A DNA stretch of 64,000 bases from Amycolatopsis sp. QT-25 (GCF_029369745.1 NZ_CP120210.1:4898001-4962000); one strand, 5' to 3'. Positions 35,346 to 45,537 are shown, counted from the stretch's first letter. Made by a program: numbers and translations. The notes: generated from the letters alone by a model not told the origin.

Positions 35346-36959
35346 GTGACGGCAGGCAACACGGTCCAGGCCGGCGGGCCCGAGGTGATCGCCGAGGCGA
35401 GCCGTCGGCGGACGTTCGCCGTCATCAGCCACCCCGACGCCGGCAAGTCGACGCTGACCGAGGCGTTGGCACTCCACGCCCAGGTGATCTCGCAGGCGGG
35501 CGCGGTGCACGGCAAGGCCGGACGACGCGGGGTGACCTCGGACTGGATGGAGATGGAACGCGCACGCGGGATCTCCATCACCTCCGCCGCGCTGCAGTTC
35601 GCCTACGGCGACACCGTGATCAACCTGCTGGACACGCCGGGGCACGCGGACTTCTCCGAAGACACCTACCGGGTCCTCTCGGCCGTCGACTCCGCCGTCA
35701 TGCTGCTCGACGCCGCCAAGGGCCTGGAGCCGCAGACGCTGAAACTGTTCGACGTCTGCCGTTACCGCGGGATCCCGGTGATCACCTTCATCAACAAGTG
35801 GGACCGGCCCGGCCGGGAAGCCCTGCAGCTGTGCGACGAGCTCACCGACCGGATCGGCCTGCAACCCATGCCGCTGACCTGGCCGGTCGGGACGGCCGGA
35901 CATCTGCGCGGCGTCCTCGACGTCCCACGCGGGGAATTCGTCCGCTACCTGCCCACCGCGCACGGGACGACCATCGCACCGGACGAGCGTCTCGGCGCGC
36001 GGGAGGCGGAAGCCGACCTCGGTGCCGACTGGACGCAGGCTCAGGAGGAATCGGAACTCTTGCGCGCCGCCGAAGGCGAGTTCGACGCGTCCCGCTTCTC
36101 CGCCGCCACCGCGACCCCGGTGCTGTTCGGCGCGGCCGTCCGCAACTTCGGCGTCCGCCATCTGCTGGACCTGCTGGTCGAACTCGCGCCCCGGCCCGCA
36201 CCGCGCGCGGACGCCGACGGCCGGATTCGCGCCTTGGACGCGCCGTTCTCGGCGTTCGTGTTCAAGGTCCAGACCGGAATGGACCGCGCGCACCGCGACC
36301 AGGTGGCCTTCGCCCGCGTGTGCTCCGGGGTGTTCGAACGCGGCATGGTCGTCACCAACGCCACCACCGGCAAACCGTTCGCCACCAAATACGTGCAACA
36401 GGTGTTCGGCCAGCAACGCTCCACAGTGGACACCGCCTATCCCGGGGACGTCATCGGGCTGGTCAACGCCACCGCACTGCGGGTCGGCGACACGCTGTAC
36501 TCCGGCAAGCCCGCCGTGCGGTTCCCGGGCCTGCCCAGCTTCGCCCCCGCGCACTTCGCCGTCGCCCGGCCCACCGATCTCGGCCGCGCCAAGCAGTTCC
36601 GCAAGGGTGTCGAGCAGCTCGGCGCCGAGGGTGTCGTCCAGGTGCTGCGCTCGGACCTGCGCGGTGACGCCGCGCCGGTGTTCGCCGCCGTCGGGCCGAT
36701 GCAGTTCGAGGTCGCCGCCCACCGTATGGACGCCGAATTCGGCTCACCGATCCGGCTGGAGCACCTGTCCTACCAGGTGGCCCGGCGCCTCGCCGACCCC
36801 AGCCAGCGTGCCCTCGTGGACAAGGGCCGCAACAGCGAGATCCTCACCCGCCTCGACGGCGCCGACCTGGCCCTGTTCGCCGATGAACTGGCCCTGCGGC
36901 TCATGGTGCGGGCGAATCCCGGCCTGGCGCTGGAGCCCTTGGTCGCCGAAGGCGGCTGA
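35346..36959 (+). CDS. prfC: Peptide chain release factor 3
   Basis: The 537-residue translational GTPase recycles RF1/RF2 after termination. The G1 motif is SHPDAGKST (about 28-36), the G2 region GISITSAA, G3 DTPGHADFSEDTYR and G4 NKWDRPGR, which together identify RF3 rather than EF-G. GTG 35346 has GGAGGAG 6 nt upstream. It appears monocistronic. Confidence 0.95.
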   Translation: MTAGNTVQAGGPEVIAEASRRRTFAVISHPDAGKSTLTEALALHAQVISQAGAVHGKAGRRGVTSDWMEMERARGISITSAALQFAYGDTVINLLDTPGHADFSEDTYRVLSAVDSAVMLLDAAKGLEPQTLKLFDVCRYRGIPVITFINKWDRPGREALQLCDELTDRIGLQPMPLTWPVGTAGHLRGVLDVPRGEFVRYLPTAHGTTIAPDERLGAREAEADLGADWTQAQEESELLRAAEGEFDASRFSAATATPVLFGAAVRNFGVRHLLDLLVELAPRPAPRADADGRIRALDAPFSAFVFKVQTGMDRAHRDQVAFARVCSGVFERGMVVTNATTGKPFATKYVQQVFGQQRSTVDTAYPGDVIGLVNATALRVGDTLYSGKPAVRFPGLPSFAPAHFAVARPTDLGRAKQFRKGVEQLGAEGVVQVLRSDLRGDAAPVFAAVGPMQFEVAAHRMDAEFGSPIRLEHLSYQVARRLADPSQRALVDKGRNSEILTRLDGADLALFADELALRLMVRANPGLALEPLVAEGG

Positions 36960-37057
36960 GCAGCGGAGCATGGGCACCGGCATGATCTTCGCTTCGTCGC
37001 GAGCTCTGCCGAGCCACGGTCACATGCGACCCCAGGGCCGAGACGTCGTCCGCGTGC

Positions 37058-37204
37058 CCGGAACCGCAACTCGCGTGCTTGAAGCCGTAACACGCGTGTC
37101 TGGAGCCGTATCACGTGAGTTACGCCTCCAGTCACGCGAGTTACGCCTTCCAGCACGCGAATTACGCCTTCCAGCACGCGAGTTACGCTTTCCCTGCGGA
37201 GGCG
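37058..37204. repeat. Seven 21-bp units arranged around a dyad
   Basis: From 37058 the sequence keeps a 21-bp period for seven units. Three units (37058, 37079, 37100) carry one orientation (xxGGAACCGCAACTCGCGTG type). Four units (37121, 37142, 37163, 37184) carry the reverse complement (TACGCCTTCCAGCACGCGAGT type), the last decayed. The axis is CACGTG at 37112-37117, so the whole block can form a long imperfect hairpin. The plus strand has an open frame (37115-37336) with a 7-residue repeat SYAFQHA, but I doubt it is expressed. Confidence 0.8.
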
Positions 37205-37449
37205 TTACGGAACTTCGGGGCCGAAACTGACCGGGAGGCCCGTGACCGGAGCGGGGTCGAGGATGCCGGTGCGGGCCGTGCAGCCACACCAGCACCGGCC
37301 TGCGTCCGTCATCGAGGCCCGGCGTGCCGATCGTGAGGTCGAGACAACCCGCGCCCTGCGGCAGGCGATCGCGCGGCGGGCCCATCACACCATTCCGCGA
37401 GAGGCCCTCCGGATGCTTGCGGGCTCGAACACGAAGTGCTAAGAGAGAA

Positions 37450-37476
37450 TTAGCACTCTTTGGCCGAGAGTGCCAA
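37450..37476. promoter_or_regulatory. CIRCE operator (HrcA binding site)
   Basis: TTAGCACTC (37450-37458), nine spacer bases, GAGTGCCAA (37468-37476): this matches CIRCE (TTAGCACTC-N9-GAGTGCTAA) with one mismatch. CIRCE is bound by the heat-shock repressor HrcA, classically at groESL. Here the next start codon is the 33-residue ORF at 37502, 25 nt away, so this is a HrcA-controlled unit without a chaperone gene. Confidence 0.85.
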
Positions 37477-37501
37477 TCCTTCACGACACGGAGAGCCTGA
37501 C

Positions 37502-37603
37502 ATGACAGCTGTGATCCTCTTCAGCGCCGTGGTCGCGGCCATCGTCGCCATGGTCGCCACCGCCGCCCGCAAATACCACCTGGACGATCTTTCCCGGGAC
37601 TGA
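37502..37603 (+). CDS. Small membrane protein (33 residues) behind a CIRCE operator
   Basis: The peptide opens MTAVILFSAVVAAIVAMVAT and continues with a basic turn and a charged tail (ARKYHLDDLSRD). This is a single membrane helix with an N-out or N-in short tail. The ATG at 37502 has GGAGAG about 8 nt upstream. It is 38 nt before the next gene, so the two are probably co-transcribed from the CIRCE-controlled promoter. I know no family for it. High GC3 codons (CTC, GTC, GCC, ATC) support real coding. Confidence 0.65.
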   Translation: MTAVILFSAVVAAIVAMVATAARKYHLDDLSRD

Positions 37604-37641
37604 AAACGGACTTCCGCCTAGCGAGCCGATGGAGCGATTCA

Positions 37642-38025
37642 ATGGGGTTGGACAAGATCTGGATTCGCACCCTCAGTGATGGTCTTCTCCGTGCCGATCA
37701 GGTCGTCGGCCTGACCGCGCACGCCACACCGTCGATCCCCGGCAAGTCACCGCGCTGGCTGCTCGACGTCACCGTCACCGTTCCCGCGGGCAGCGGCAAC
37801 ACCAGCGGCTGGGACGTCGGCATCCTGCATCGCACGCTGGTCCAGACACCCGTGGAACCCGTCGAGGCGCCCGAGGTGCTCGCCCGCTTGCTGGCCCGGC
37901 TCGACGAGCCGGGCACCGCCGGGATCATCGAGCCGAAGGCCACCCGTTCGACGGCCGGCGCGGGGGCGATTCAGTTCGACTTCCGTTCCTTCGACGACCA
38001 ACGCGACGTATCAAGCCTCCGATGA
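37642..38025 (+). CDS. Unknown 127-residue protein in the CIRCE-controlled unit
   Basis: A soluble protein opens MGLDKIWIRTLSDGLLRADQ. It alternates beta-like stretches (WLLDVTVTVP) and ends FDFRSFDDQRDVSSLR. There is no signal peptide, membrane segment or metal motif. ATG 37642 has GGAG 6-7 nt upstream. I recognise no domain. Position behind the CIRCE site and the 33-residue membrane peptide suggests a heat-shock or protein-quality role, which is inference. Confidence 0.75.
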   Translation: MGLDKIWIRTLSDGLLRADQVVGLTAHATPSIPGKSPRWLLDVTVTVPAGSGNTSGWDVGILHRTLVQTPVEPVEAPEVLARLLARLDEPGTAGIIEPKATRSTAGAGAIQFDFRSFDDQRDVSSLR

Positions 38026-38060
38026 AGGGATACTCCGGCTGAAAGGTCGGTACAGGCTGC

Positions 38061-38379
38061 ACGTCGGCCTTTCGCGCCAGGGTTGGCGAGTGCTGCACGG
38101 CGCCGTGCTCACCGCGGAAACGGGGAGATACGCACCGGCTCGGACGTCGTGATCACGGAGCACGCGCTGGTCCGCGGCCGCGCCCGGCATCCGGCGGTAC
38201 TCGGCGACGCGCTCTTGATCGGGCCGCACTCCCACGTCGACGGCGCCACCGTCGAAGACGAGGTCTTCACGGCGACCGGCGCGTCGCTGTTCCCCGGCTC
38301 GGTCGCCGGCGCCGGTGCCGAACTGCGGACCAACAACGTGAGCAGTGAATCCTGCGCTCAGCAGGGAGGCACCGCTTAG
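38061..38379 (+). pseudogene. Fragment of a hexapeptide-repeat (gamma-carbonic-anhydrase-like) protein
   Basis: One frame reads GSDVVITEHALVRGRARHPA and then LGDALLIGPHSHVDGATV and FTATGASLFPGSVAGAGAEL, the left-handed beta-helix rhythm of gamma-carbonic anhydrases and hexapeptide acyltransferases. The N-terminal half is absent. Upstream sequence that fits (HGAVLTAETG) is in another frame, and the C-terminus degenerates after about residue 85. I read it as a decayed copy rather than a functional gene. Confidence 0.5.
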
Positions 38380-38410
38380 CACTTCGCACCGGAGCGGCAC
38401 ACCTCGCCTG

Positions 38411-38430
38411 GTACCCCCTACCGGTATAGT
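38411..38430. promoter_or_regulatory. Candidate CsoR operator before the DUF4396 gene
   Basis: The sequence TACCCCCTACCGGTATA has the G/C-run dyad with TACC/GGTA ends typical of CsoR sites, and lies about 90 nt upstream of the start at 38516. Two csoR-type genes lie 4 kb downstream. Confidence 0.6.
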
Positions 38431-38515
38431 GTTCGGGCGATCGACCGGCAGCGTCAGGAGGAGCTCGGACCGGTGAACGCGCCTGCCGAGCAGTCCACAA
38501 AGGAGAGACCCGCTC

Positions 38516-39007
38516 ATGTCCGCTGAACACGAACACCACGGCCACGAACACCATGAGCACCACGCGGCCAAGGCATCGTGGGGAATGGCGGCGTCGGCCA
38601 CCCTGCACTGCCTCACCGGTTGCGCCATCGGCGAGGTGCTCGGCATGGTGATCGGCACCGCGCTGGGCTGGGGTAACGTCACGACGATCGTGCTCGCCGT
38701 CGCGCTGGCGTTCGTCTTCGGTTACGCCCTGACCATGCGCGGTGTGCTCCGCGCGGGTGTCGGGTTCAAGCAGGCGCTCAAGGTCGCGCTCGCGGCGGAC
38801 ACCGTGTCGATCCTCGTCATGGAGATCATCGACAACGCGGTGATGGTCGTCGTCCCCGGCGCGATGGAAGCCGGACTCGCCAGCCGGCTGTTCTGGGGAG
38901 CGCTCGCCTTCGCGCTCGCTGTGGCGTTCGTGTTCACCACCCCGGTCAACAAGTGGCTCATCGGCCGCGGTTCCGGGCACGCGGTGGTCCACGCCTACCA
39001 CCACTAG
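38516..39007 (+). CDS. DUF4396 membrane protein with His-rich N-terminus
   Basis: The 163-residue membrane protein starts with a His-rich stretch (HEHHGHEHHEHH), a likely metal-binding tail, then TLHCLTGCAIGEVLGMVIGT, the conserved DUF4396 motif, and about four membrane segments. Its place next to copA and behind a CsoR-like site suggests a role in copper handling; the biochemical function of DUF4396 is unknown to me. ATG 38516 has AAAGGAGAG 7 nt upstream. It converges on copA with a shared terminator. Confidence 0.85.
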   Translation: MSAEHEHHGHEHHEHHAAKASWGMAASATLHCLTGCAIGEVLGMVIGTALGWGNVTTIVLAVALAFVFGYALTMRGVLRAGVGFKQALKVALAADTVSILVMEIIDNAVMVVVPGAMEAGLASRLFWGALAFALAVAFVFTTPVNKWLIGRGSGHAVVHAYHH

Positions 39008-39040
39008 GAAGGCCCAAGGTCAGCACCGGCACACCGCCGA

Positions 39041-39077
39041 GGCGCTCGTGCGGCATCGACCGTGCCGCACGAGCGCC
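39041..39077. terminator. Bidirectional terminator between the DUF4396 gene and copA
   Basis: A perfect 15-bp stem (39041-39055 with 39063-39077) and a 7-nt loop sit in the gap between convergent genes, 34 nt after one stop and 13 nt after the other. Confidence 0.8.
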
Positions 39078-39089
39078 CCGAACCGGATG

Positions 39090-41345
<2,256 letters not shown>

Positions 41346-41371
41346 CGTGGTCGCTCCTCTCCGGCCCGCGG

Positions 41372-42316
41372 TCAGCCGTGTCCGCCGTGGCCGTCGTCGG
41401 CCGCCGGTGGTGGGGTGGGGTGCTGGATGCCCGCAGTGGGAACGGTGAACTCCGCCATGCGGACCTTGCCCTGGTGCTGGAAGTCCAGGAACAGCCGGTA
41501 AGTGCCGTTCGACGGGACTTCGGCGAAGAAGGTCACCGCGGGACCGGGTTTCGTGCGGCCGTCACCGGGTTCGCCGTCCGGGTGGACGTGCAGATACGCG
41601 AGGTCGCCGCCGCGCAGCGCCACCAGATGTCCGTAAGCGCCGAGGTACGGCTCCAGATCGGTCACCTCGCGGCCGTCCTTGGTCACCGTCAGGGTGATCT
41701 TCGACGACCGGCCCGGCATCAACTCCCCGTCCAAGCGGACCTGGTAGCCGTCGACGGTCGCGACGCGTGACGGCTGGTGCTCGACGGGCGTGAACTCCCC
41801 CGCCGCGGCTATGTCGACACCCAAGGTCGTGGCGCTTGCGCCAGTCGGCTTGAAGTCCGCGAAAACGCGGTACGAACCCGCCTGCGGCAACGCGAGCGGC
41901 ACGGTCCAGAGACCGCCCGCGCCCAGTTCGGGGTGGACGTGCTGGAAACCGGCCGTGTCGCGGCGGACGACGACGAGATGCATCCGCTTTTCGTGCTCGA
42001 CGTCGTAGCCGGTGACCGGCGCGCCGTCGGGTCCGAGAACCTTGAAGGAGAAGTGCTGGTCGGTCCCCGGCGTGAGCGTCGTGGTGGTGGGCGTGAGGGT
42101 GTAACCGCCCCTGGACGACGCGAGCCCGCCGGGCTCGTCGGTCGGCGCCGCCTCCGCGACGGTGCCGCTGTGAGCGTCCCCCTGCCCGGCGTCCTCGCCG
42201 GCGGGCAGGCCGGCGGCGCCGGCGAAAGGACCGACAGCGGTGCCTGCGACCCAGGCGCCACCGGCGACCAAGGCAAGCGCCACACCGTAGGCGGAAAGCT
42301 TCGCAGCTGTGTTCAT
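41372..42316 (-). CDS. Exported His-rich protein in the copper operon
   Basis: The 314-residue protein starts with a membrane segment or signal (SAYGVALALVAGGAWVAG). Its periplasm-side equivalent portion has two beta-sandwich-like repeats, each with an HVHP motif (GFQHVHPELG and YLHVHPDGEP), and a C-terminal DDGHGGHG tail. Such HVHP proteins occur in actinobacterial copper loci and probably bind copper outside the membrane; this is inference. ATG 42316 has AAAGGA 7 nt upstream. It sits between copZ and copA, 26 nt before the latter. Confidence 0.82.
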   Translation of the reverse strand: MNTAAKLSAYGVALALVAGGAWVAGTAVGPFAGAAGLPAGEDAGQGDAHSGTVAEAAPTDEPGGLASSRGGYTLTPTTTTLTPGTDQHFSFKVLGPDGAPVTGYDVEHEKRMHLVVVRRDTAGFQHVHPELGAGGLWTVPLALPQAGSYRVFADFKPTGASATTLGVDIAAAGEFTPVEHQPSRVATVDGYQVRLDGELMPGRSSKITLTVTKDGREVTDLEPYLGAYGHLVALRGGDLAYLHVHPDGEPGDGRTKPGPAVTFFAEVPSNGTYRLFLDFQHQGKVRMAEFTVPTAGIQHPTPPPAADDGHGGHG

Positions 42317-42367
42317 CTCGAGTCCTTTGTGCGGGCCGTGCCCGCGGTCAAGGAGCCGGACCGCGAA

Positions 42368-42574
42368 TCAGGCGGTCAGCTCGTATCCGGCTTCTTCGAC
42401 GGCCGCGCGCACATCCGCGGCCGCGGGCTCCGCCGCGCTGACGACGGTCACCGCGCCGGTCGGCAGGTCGACACGGACAGCCGTGACGCCGCTGATCTTC
42501 CCGACCTCTTCGGTGACCGAGCCGACGCAGTGGCCGCAGGTCATGCCGGTGACGGTGTAGGTGGTCTCGCTCAT
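42368..42574 (-). CDS. copZ: Copper chaperone (HMA domain)
   Basis: The 68-residue single HMA domain has GMTCGHCVGSV (CxxC) near residues 10-20. It carries Cu(I) to the ATPase. ATG 42574 has AAGGAG 7 nt upstream; a longer in-frame reading further upstream lacks a ribosome binding site and overlaps the csoR end. Confidence 0.92.
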   Translation of the reverse strand: MSETTYTVTGMTCGHCVGSVTEEVGKISGVTAVRVDLPTGAVTVVSAAEPAAADVRAAVEEAGYELTA

Positions 42575-42605
42575 CGTGGTTCTCCTTCGGATTCGTTGTG
42601 CTGCT

Positions 42606-42887
42606 TCAGGAACGGACGAGGCGGGCGATGACGTCGCTCGCCTCCTGGATCTTCTCGTCGGCCTCGGCGCCGCCCTTGGCGATGGCATCGGACACGCAGT
42701 GCTTGAGGTGTTCGTCCATCAGCCCCAGCGACACCGACTGCAACGCCTTGGTGGCCGCGGACACCTGCGTCAGGATGTCGATGCAGTACTTGTCCTCCTC
42801 GACCATCCGCTGCAGGCCCCGGACCTGTCCTTCGATCCGCCGTAGCCGGGTCAGGTATTCGTCCTTGCCTTGCGTGTATCCGTGCAT
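42606..42887 (-). CDS. csoR: CsoR copper-sensing repressor
   Basis: The 93-residue all-helical repressor has Cys35, His60 and Cys64, the exact Cu(I) site of CsoR, in YCIDIL and EHLKHC. The core RLRRIEGQVRGLQRMV is typical. ATG 42887 has GGAGGA 8 nt upstream. It leads the copper operon and faces an operator-like dyad at 42916-42930. Confidence 0.94.
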   Translation of the reverse strand: MHGYTQGKDEYLTRLRRIEGQVRGLQRMVEEDKYCIDILTQVSAATKALQSVSLGLMDEHLKHCVSDAIAKGGAEADEKIQEASDVIARLVRS

Positions 42888-42915
42888 CTCTCGTCCTCCT
42901 GGAACCGACTCTACA

Positions 42916-42930
42916 TACCCTAGGGGGGTA
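42916..42930. promoter_or_regulatory. CsoR operator between two divergent csoR genes
   Basis: TACCCTAGGGGGGTA forms a G/C-run dyad 28 nt upstream of csoR. A second half-like stretch, GATACCCCCGTGCCGTATG, follows at 42941. Both face the second csoR-like gene as well, so both copies may be controlled here. Confidence 0.7.
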
Positions 42931-43063
42931 CGGCAACGCAGATACCCCCGTGCCGTATGTCACCACCTGCCCGGGACAGCATCACCCGCTCATCCGACAG
43001 CGCGGGCCGCCTCCCAGCGAGCATGATCGAGGCGTGGACGGATTCCGGACTCGAGGAGTGAGC

Positions 43064-43399
43064 GTGATCGGTCACGGCGCCGGCACGGAAAGCCGACTCA
43101 AGCGCGTCCGGCGCATCGAGGGGCAGATTCGCGGACTGCACCAGATGGTCGAAGAGGACAAGTACTGCATCGACGTCCTCACCCAGGTCTCCGCGGTGAC
43201 CCGGGCACTGGAGTCGTTCTCGCTCGAACTTCTCGAACAGCACATGACGCGCTGCGTCGTCGACGCAGTGGCGAAGGGTGACGTCGAGGCGGACCGCAAG
43301 ATCCGGGAAGCCTCCGAAGCGATCGCGCGCCTGGTCGCTCTTAGCGTTCACCGCACGCGAGGGGTCGCGAGTAGCGATTCGGGTTCTATTGAGGGGTAA
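43064..43399 (+). CDS. Second CsoR-family regulator
   Basis: The 111-residue paralogue of csoR is divergent from it. Cys35, His60 and Cys64 are kept (YCIDVL, EQHMTRC), as is the RRIEGQIRGLHQMV core, so it should also sense Cu(I). About 18 extra residues at the C-terminus (VHRTRGVASSDSGSIEG) run into the interspersed repeat that begins near 43390. GTG 43064 has GAGGAG 5 nt upstream; a GTG at 43058 overlaps that site and is less likely. No target gene follows it. Confidence 0.85.
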   Translation: MIGHGAGTESRLKRVRRIEGQIRGLHQMVEEDKYCIDVLTQVSAVTRALESFSLELLEQHMTRCVVDAVAKGDVEADRKIREASEAIARLVALSVHRTRGVASSDSGSIEG

Positions 43400-43711
43400 G
43401 GCAAACTTGGCGTACTGAAGGCGGAGGCAGCGCGAAATCGCTGAAGACTTGAACAGTACTCAAGGGATATCACGACCCCTGCGCCCGCTAGGCCGTCGCC
43501 GTGGTTCTCTCTCGTGTGAGTACATGAAGGCCCCCTTCCTTGCGCTAGACGCAAGGAAGGGGGCCTTCATGTACTCCAGACGTACCGGCACAGCCGACGA
43601 GACCAGACCCTTAACCCTGCCCGAAGTACGTGAAAGCTTCTATTCTGCCTTCAACGTAAGTATTCAAGACACTCCTGGCCCTAGCCGTCCTCACCACTCA
43701 TGACCCCTGGA
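43390..43711 (+). repeat. Interspersed repeat, copy 2 (hairpin-bearing)
   Basis: Same family and orientation as 14442-14772; inverted copy at 52878-53065. Flank blocks (GGCGTACTG near the left end, GCCGTCGCCGTGG before the stem, CGGCACAGCCGACGA after it, TCACCACTC at the right) keep the same order, with many substitutions. A short piece at 43746-43770 also matches the outer end of copy 3. Confidence 0.7.
43518..43576. terminator. Perfect 27-bp hairpin inside repeat copy 2
   Basis: Arms 43518-43544 and 43550-43576 are exact reverse complements around a 5-nt loop. The same stem sequence as copy 1 is extended at its base with GAGTAC/GTACTC, as in copy 3. Confidence 0.7.
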
Positions 43712-43802
43712 ACCCCCAACCGGGCACCTGAGAAGCTTTGAACGTCCCTTGTGGACAGTTGAAGCGAGATCGGCCTGTCCGGCCCACGGCCCGGGATCGC
43801 AG

Positions 43803-43857
43803 GTCCGTGAAGGCCTCCTTGAGGGACCCTGGGTCCTTCAAGGAGGCCTTCACGGAC
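43803..43857. terminator. 27-bp hairpin of a different sequence family
   Basis: Arms 43803-43829 and 43831-43857 pair at 26 of 27 positions plus one G-T pair, around a 1-base centre (effective loop a few bases). The stem includes GAAGGCCTCCTTGAGGGACC, unlike the other hairpins, though both types begin with a GAAGGCC-like block. It lies 79 nt before another hairpin that ends the protease operon. Confidence 0.65.
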
Positions 43858-43936
43858 TTCGAGACCCGGCGCGGGCGTCCCACTGGCACCAGGGAGCACA
43901 TCCGAAGGTAGGCAAGGAGGCCGCGAGCGACGAAAT

Positions 43937-43961
43937 GGGGCCGGTCGTCGAGACCGGCCCC
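43937..43961 (-). terminator. Terminator of the protease operon
   Basis: A 10-bp stem (43937-43946 with 43952-43961) with loop GTCGA lies 20 nt past the last protease gene stop on the minus strand. Confidence 0.65.
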
Positions 43962-43980
43962 ACTTCTCATCCCACCCTGG

Positions 43981-45510
43981 TCAGAACGTGATAGCGAATC
44001 CGTCGATCGAACCGGTGTCGAACTGGTAGACGTCCTGGACGCTCAGCTTCCAGGCCCCGTTGGCGTTCTCGCCGGAAGCATCGACCGTGTAGGTCTCGTG
44101 CACCCCGGCCCAGCTGCCCGTGCCGCCCGCCTTCTTCAGCCGATAGGTGGTGCCGCTGGGCCCGATCAGGCTCACCGCCAGATCAGCCGAATAGGTGTGG
44201 CTGATGTCCACCTTCACCGGCAGCGTCGAGGATGCCTTCCCGTCACATCCTTCCTGTGTGATCGAGCTCGTCACCGCGGCACCGGCGTCCGGAATCGCCA
44301 CCGGGGCGGTGTTCGACTTCGGGCCACACGTCGGTTCCGGGCCGCCGCCACCGATGAACGACACGTTCAGCAGTTTGTTCGGCGAGCCATTGCCGGGATT
44401 CTTGACGACCGCGTCGGAGGCGTTGCCGACCAAGGCGTCCCGCACCTGCTTCGGCGTCGCGGACGGGTTGGCCGCCAGGTAGAGCGCGGCGGCACCGACG
44501 ACGTGCGGCGTCGCCATCGAGGTGCCGTTCATGACCGCCGACCCGCCGTTGCTCGGGCTCAGCGACGTGATGTCGGAGCCCGGCGCGAAGATGTCCGTGC
44601 ACGAACCGTAGTTCGAGAACGACGACCGGTTGTCGCTGGAGTCCGTGGCGTTCACCGTGATGGCCTCGGGAACCCTGGCGGGACTGGTGTTGCAGGCGTC
44701 GGTCGACGCGTTGCCGGACGCGACGCCGTAGACGACACCCGACGCGATCGACTTCTTGAGCGCGTCGTCGCCCACACCGGGCGCGTCCATGGTGAGGCTC
44801 ATGTTCGCCACGGCCGGCTTTTTCGCGTTGGCGGTGACCCAGTCGACGGCGTCGATGATGCCCGAGTCCGGTCCGGAGTTGTCGCAGCCGAGTACCTTCA
44901 GCCCGACGATCTTGACCTTCTTGGCGACACCGTAGGTCTTGCTGGCGATGGTGCCCGCCGTGTGGCTGCCGTGGCCGTTGCAGTCCTTGCCGTCACCGCC
45001 CATGAAGTCCTTGCCGAGACTGGCCCGGCCTTCGTACTCCGGGTTGTCGGGGTTGATGCCGCTGTCGAGGTCGTACGCGGTGACGCCCGCGCCGCTGTTG
45101 TTGTAGGTGTACTTCTTGTCCAGCGGCAGGGTCTTCTGGTCGACGCGGTCCAGGCCCCACGTCGGGTTCGTCTGCGTGTCGGCGCCGCGGGCGGTGCCGT
45201 CCTGGTAGACGGTCTTGACCGACGGATCCGCCGCGAGCCGCCGGGCCTGCTTCTCGGTCATCTTCTTGACCGAGAAGCCGTTCAGCGCAGCGGACCAGGT
45301 GGACCGCACCTCGCCGCCGAAGCGTCCGGTCAGCGACGACGCGGACGCCTGCGCGGTCGCGACGCCGTTCTTCAGCACGACGATGTATTGCTCGCCGTAG
45401 TGCTGTTTCGCTTGAACCACAACGCCTTCGGCTTCGGCCGCCACGGCGTTTCCGATGCCCAGCGCCAGTAAGGGGGTCAACGCGCCCAGGGTCAGCAGTA
45501 ATTTACGCAT
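43981..45510 (-). CDS. Secreted subtilisin-like protease (S8) with P-domain
   Basis: The 509-residue precursor has a signal peptide (cleavage near residue 24), an I9-type propeptide (YIVVLKNGVAT to MTEKQARRLAADPSV), the S8 catalytic domain and a C-terminal proprotein-convertase-like P-domain. Triad residues: Asp in AYDLDSGI (usually VxDTG), His in NGHGSHTAG, Ser in NGTSMATPH; the oxyanion Asn is in ASGNAS. ATG 45510 has GAGGTGG 8 nt upstream. It is the third gene of a three-protease operon and a paralogue of 47026-48582. Confidence 0.92.
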   Translation of the reverse strand: MRKLLLTLGALTPLLALGIGNAVAAEAEGVVVQAKQHYGEQYIVVLKNGVATAQASASSLTGRFGGEVRSTWSAALNGFSVKKMTEKQARRLAADPSVKTVYQDGTARGADTQTNPTWGLDRVDQKTLPLDKKYTYNNSGAGVTAYDLDSGINPDNPEYEGRASLGKDFMGGDGKDCNGHGSHTAGTIASKTYGVAKKVKIVGLKVLGCDNSGPDSGIIDAVDWVTANAKKPAVANMSLTMDAPGVGDDALKKSIASGVVYGVASGNASTDACNTSPARVPEAITVNATDSSDNRSSFSNYGSCTDIFAPGSDITSLSPSNGGSAVMNGTSMATPHVVGAAALYLAANPSATPKQVRDALVGNASDAVVKNPGNGSPNKLLNVSFIGGGGPEPTCGPKSNTAPVAIPDAGAAVTSSITQEGCDGKASSTLPVKVDISHTYSADLAVSLIGPSGTTYRLKKAGGTGSWAGVHETYTVDASGENANGAWKLSVQDVYQFDTGSIDGFAITF

Positions 45511-45537
45511 GGTTTGCCACCTCGGTGATGAGTACGG

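Noticed and set aside
37058..37204. CRISPR array
   Set aside because: The 21-bp units are contiguous with no spacers, and no cas gene is present.
37115..37336. Open frame with a SYAFQHA heptad repeat
   Set aside because: It is simply the translation of the 21-bp DNA repeat and has no ribosome binding site; the DNA structure explains it better.
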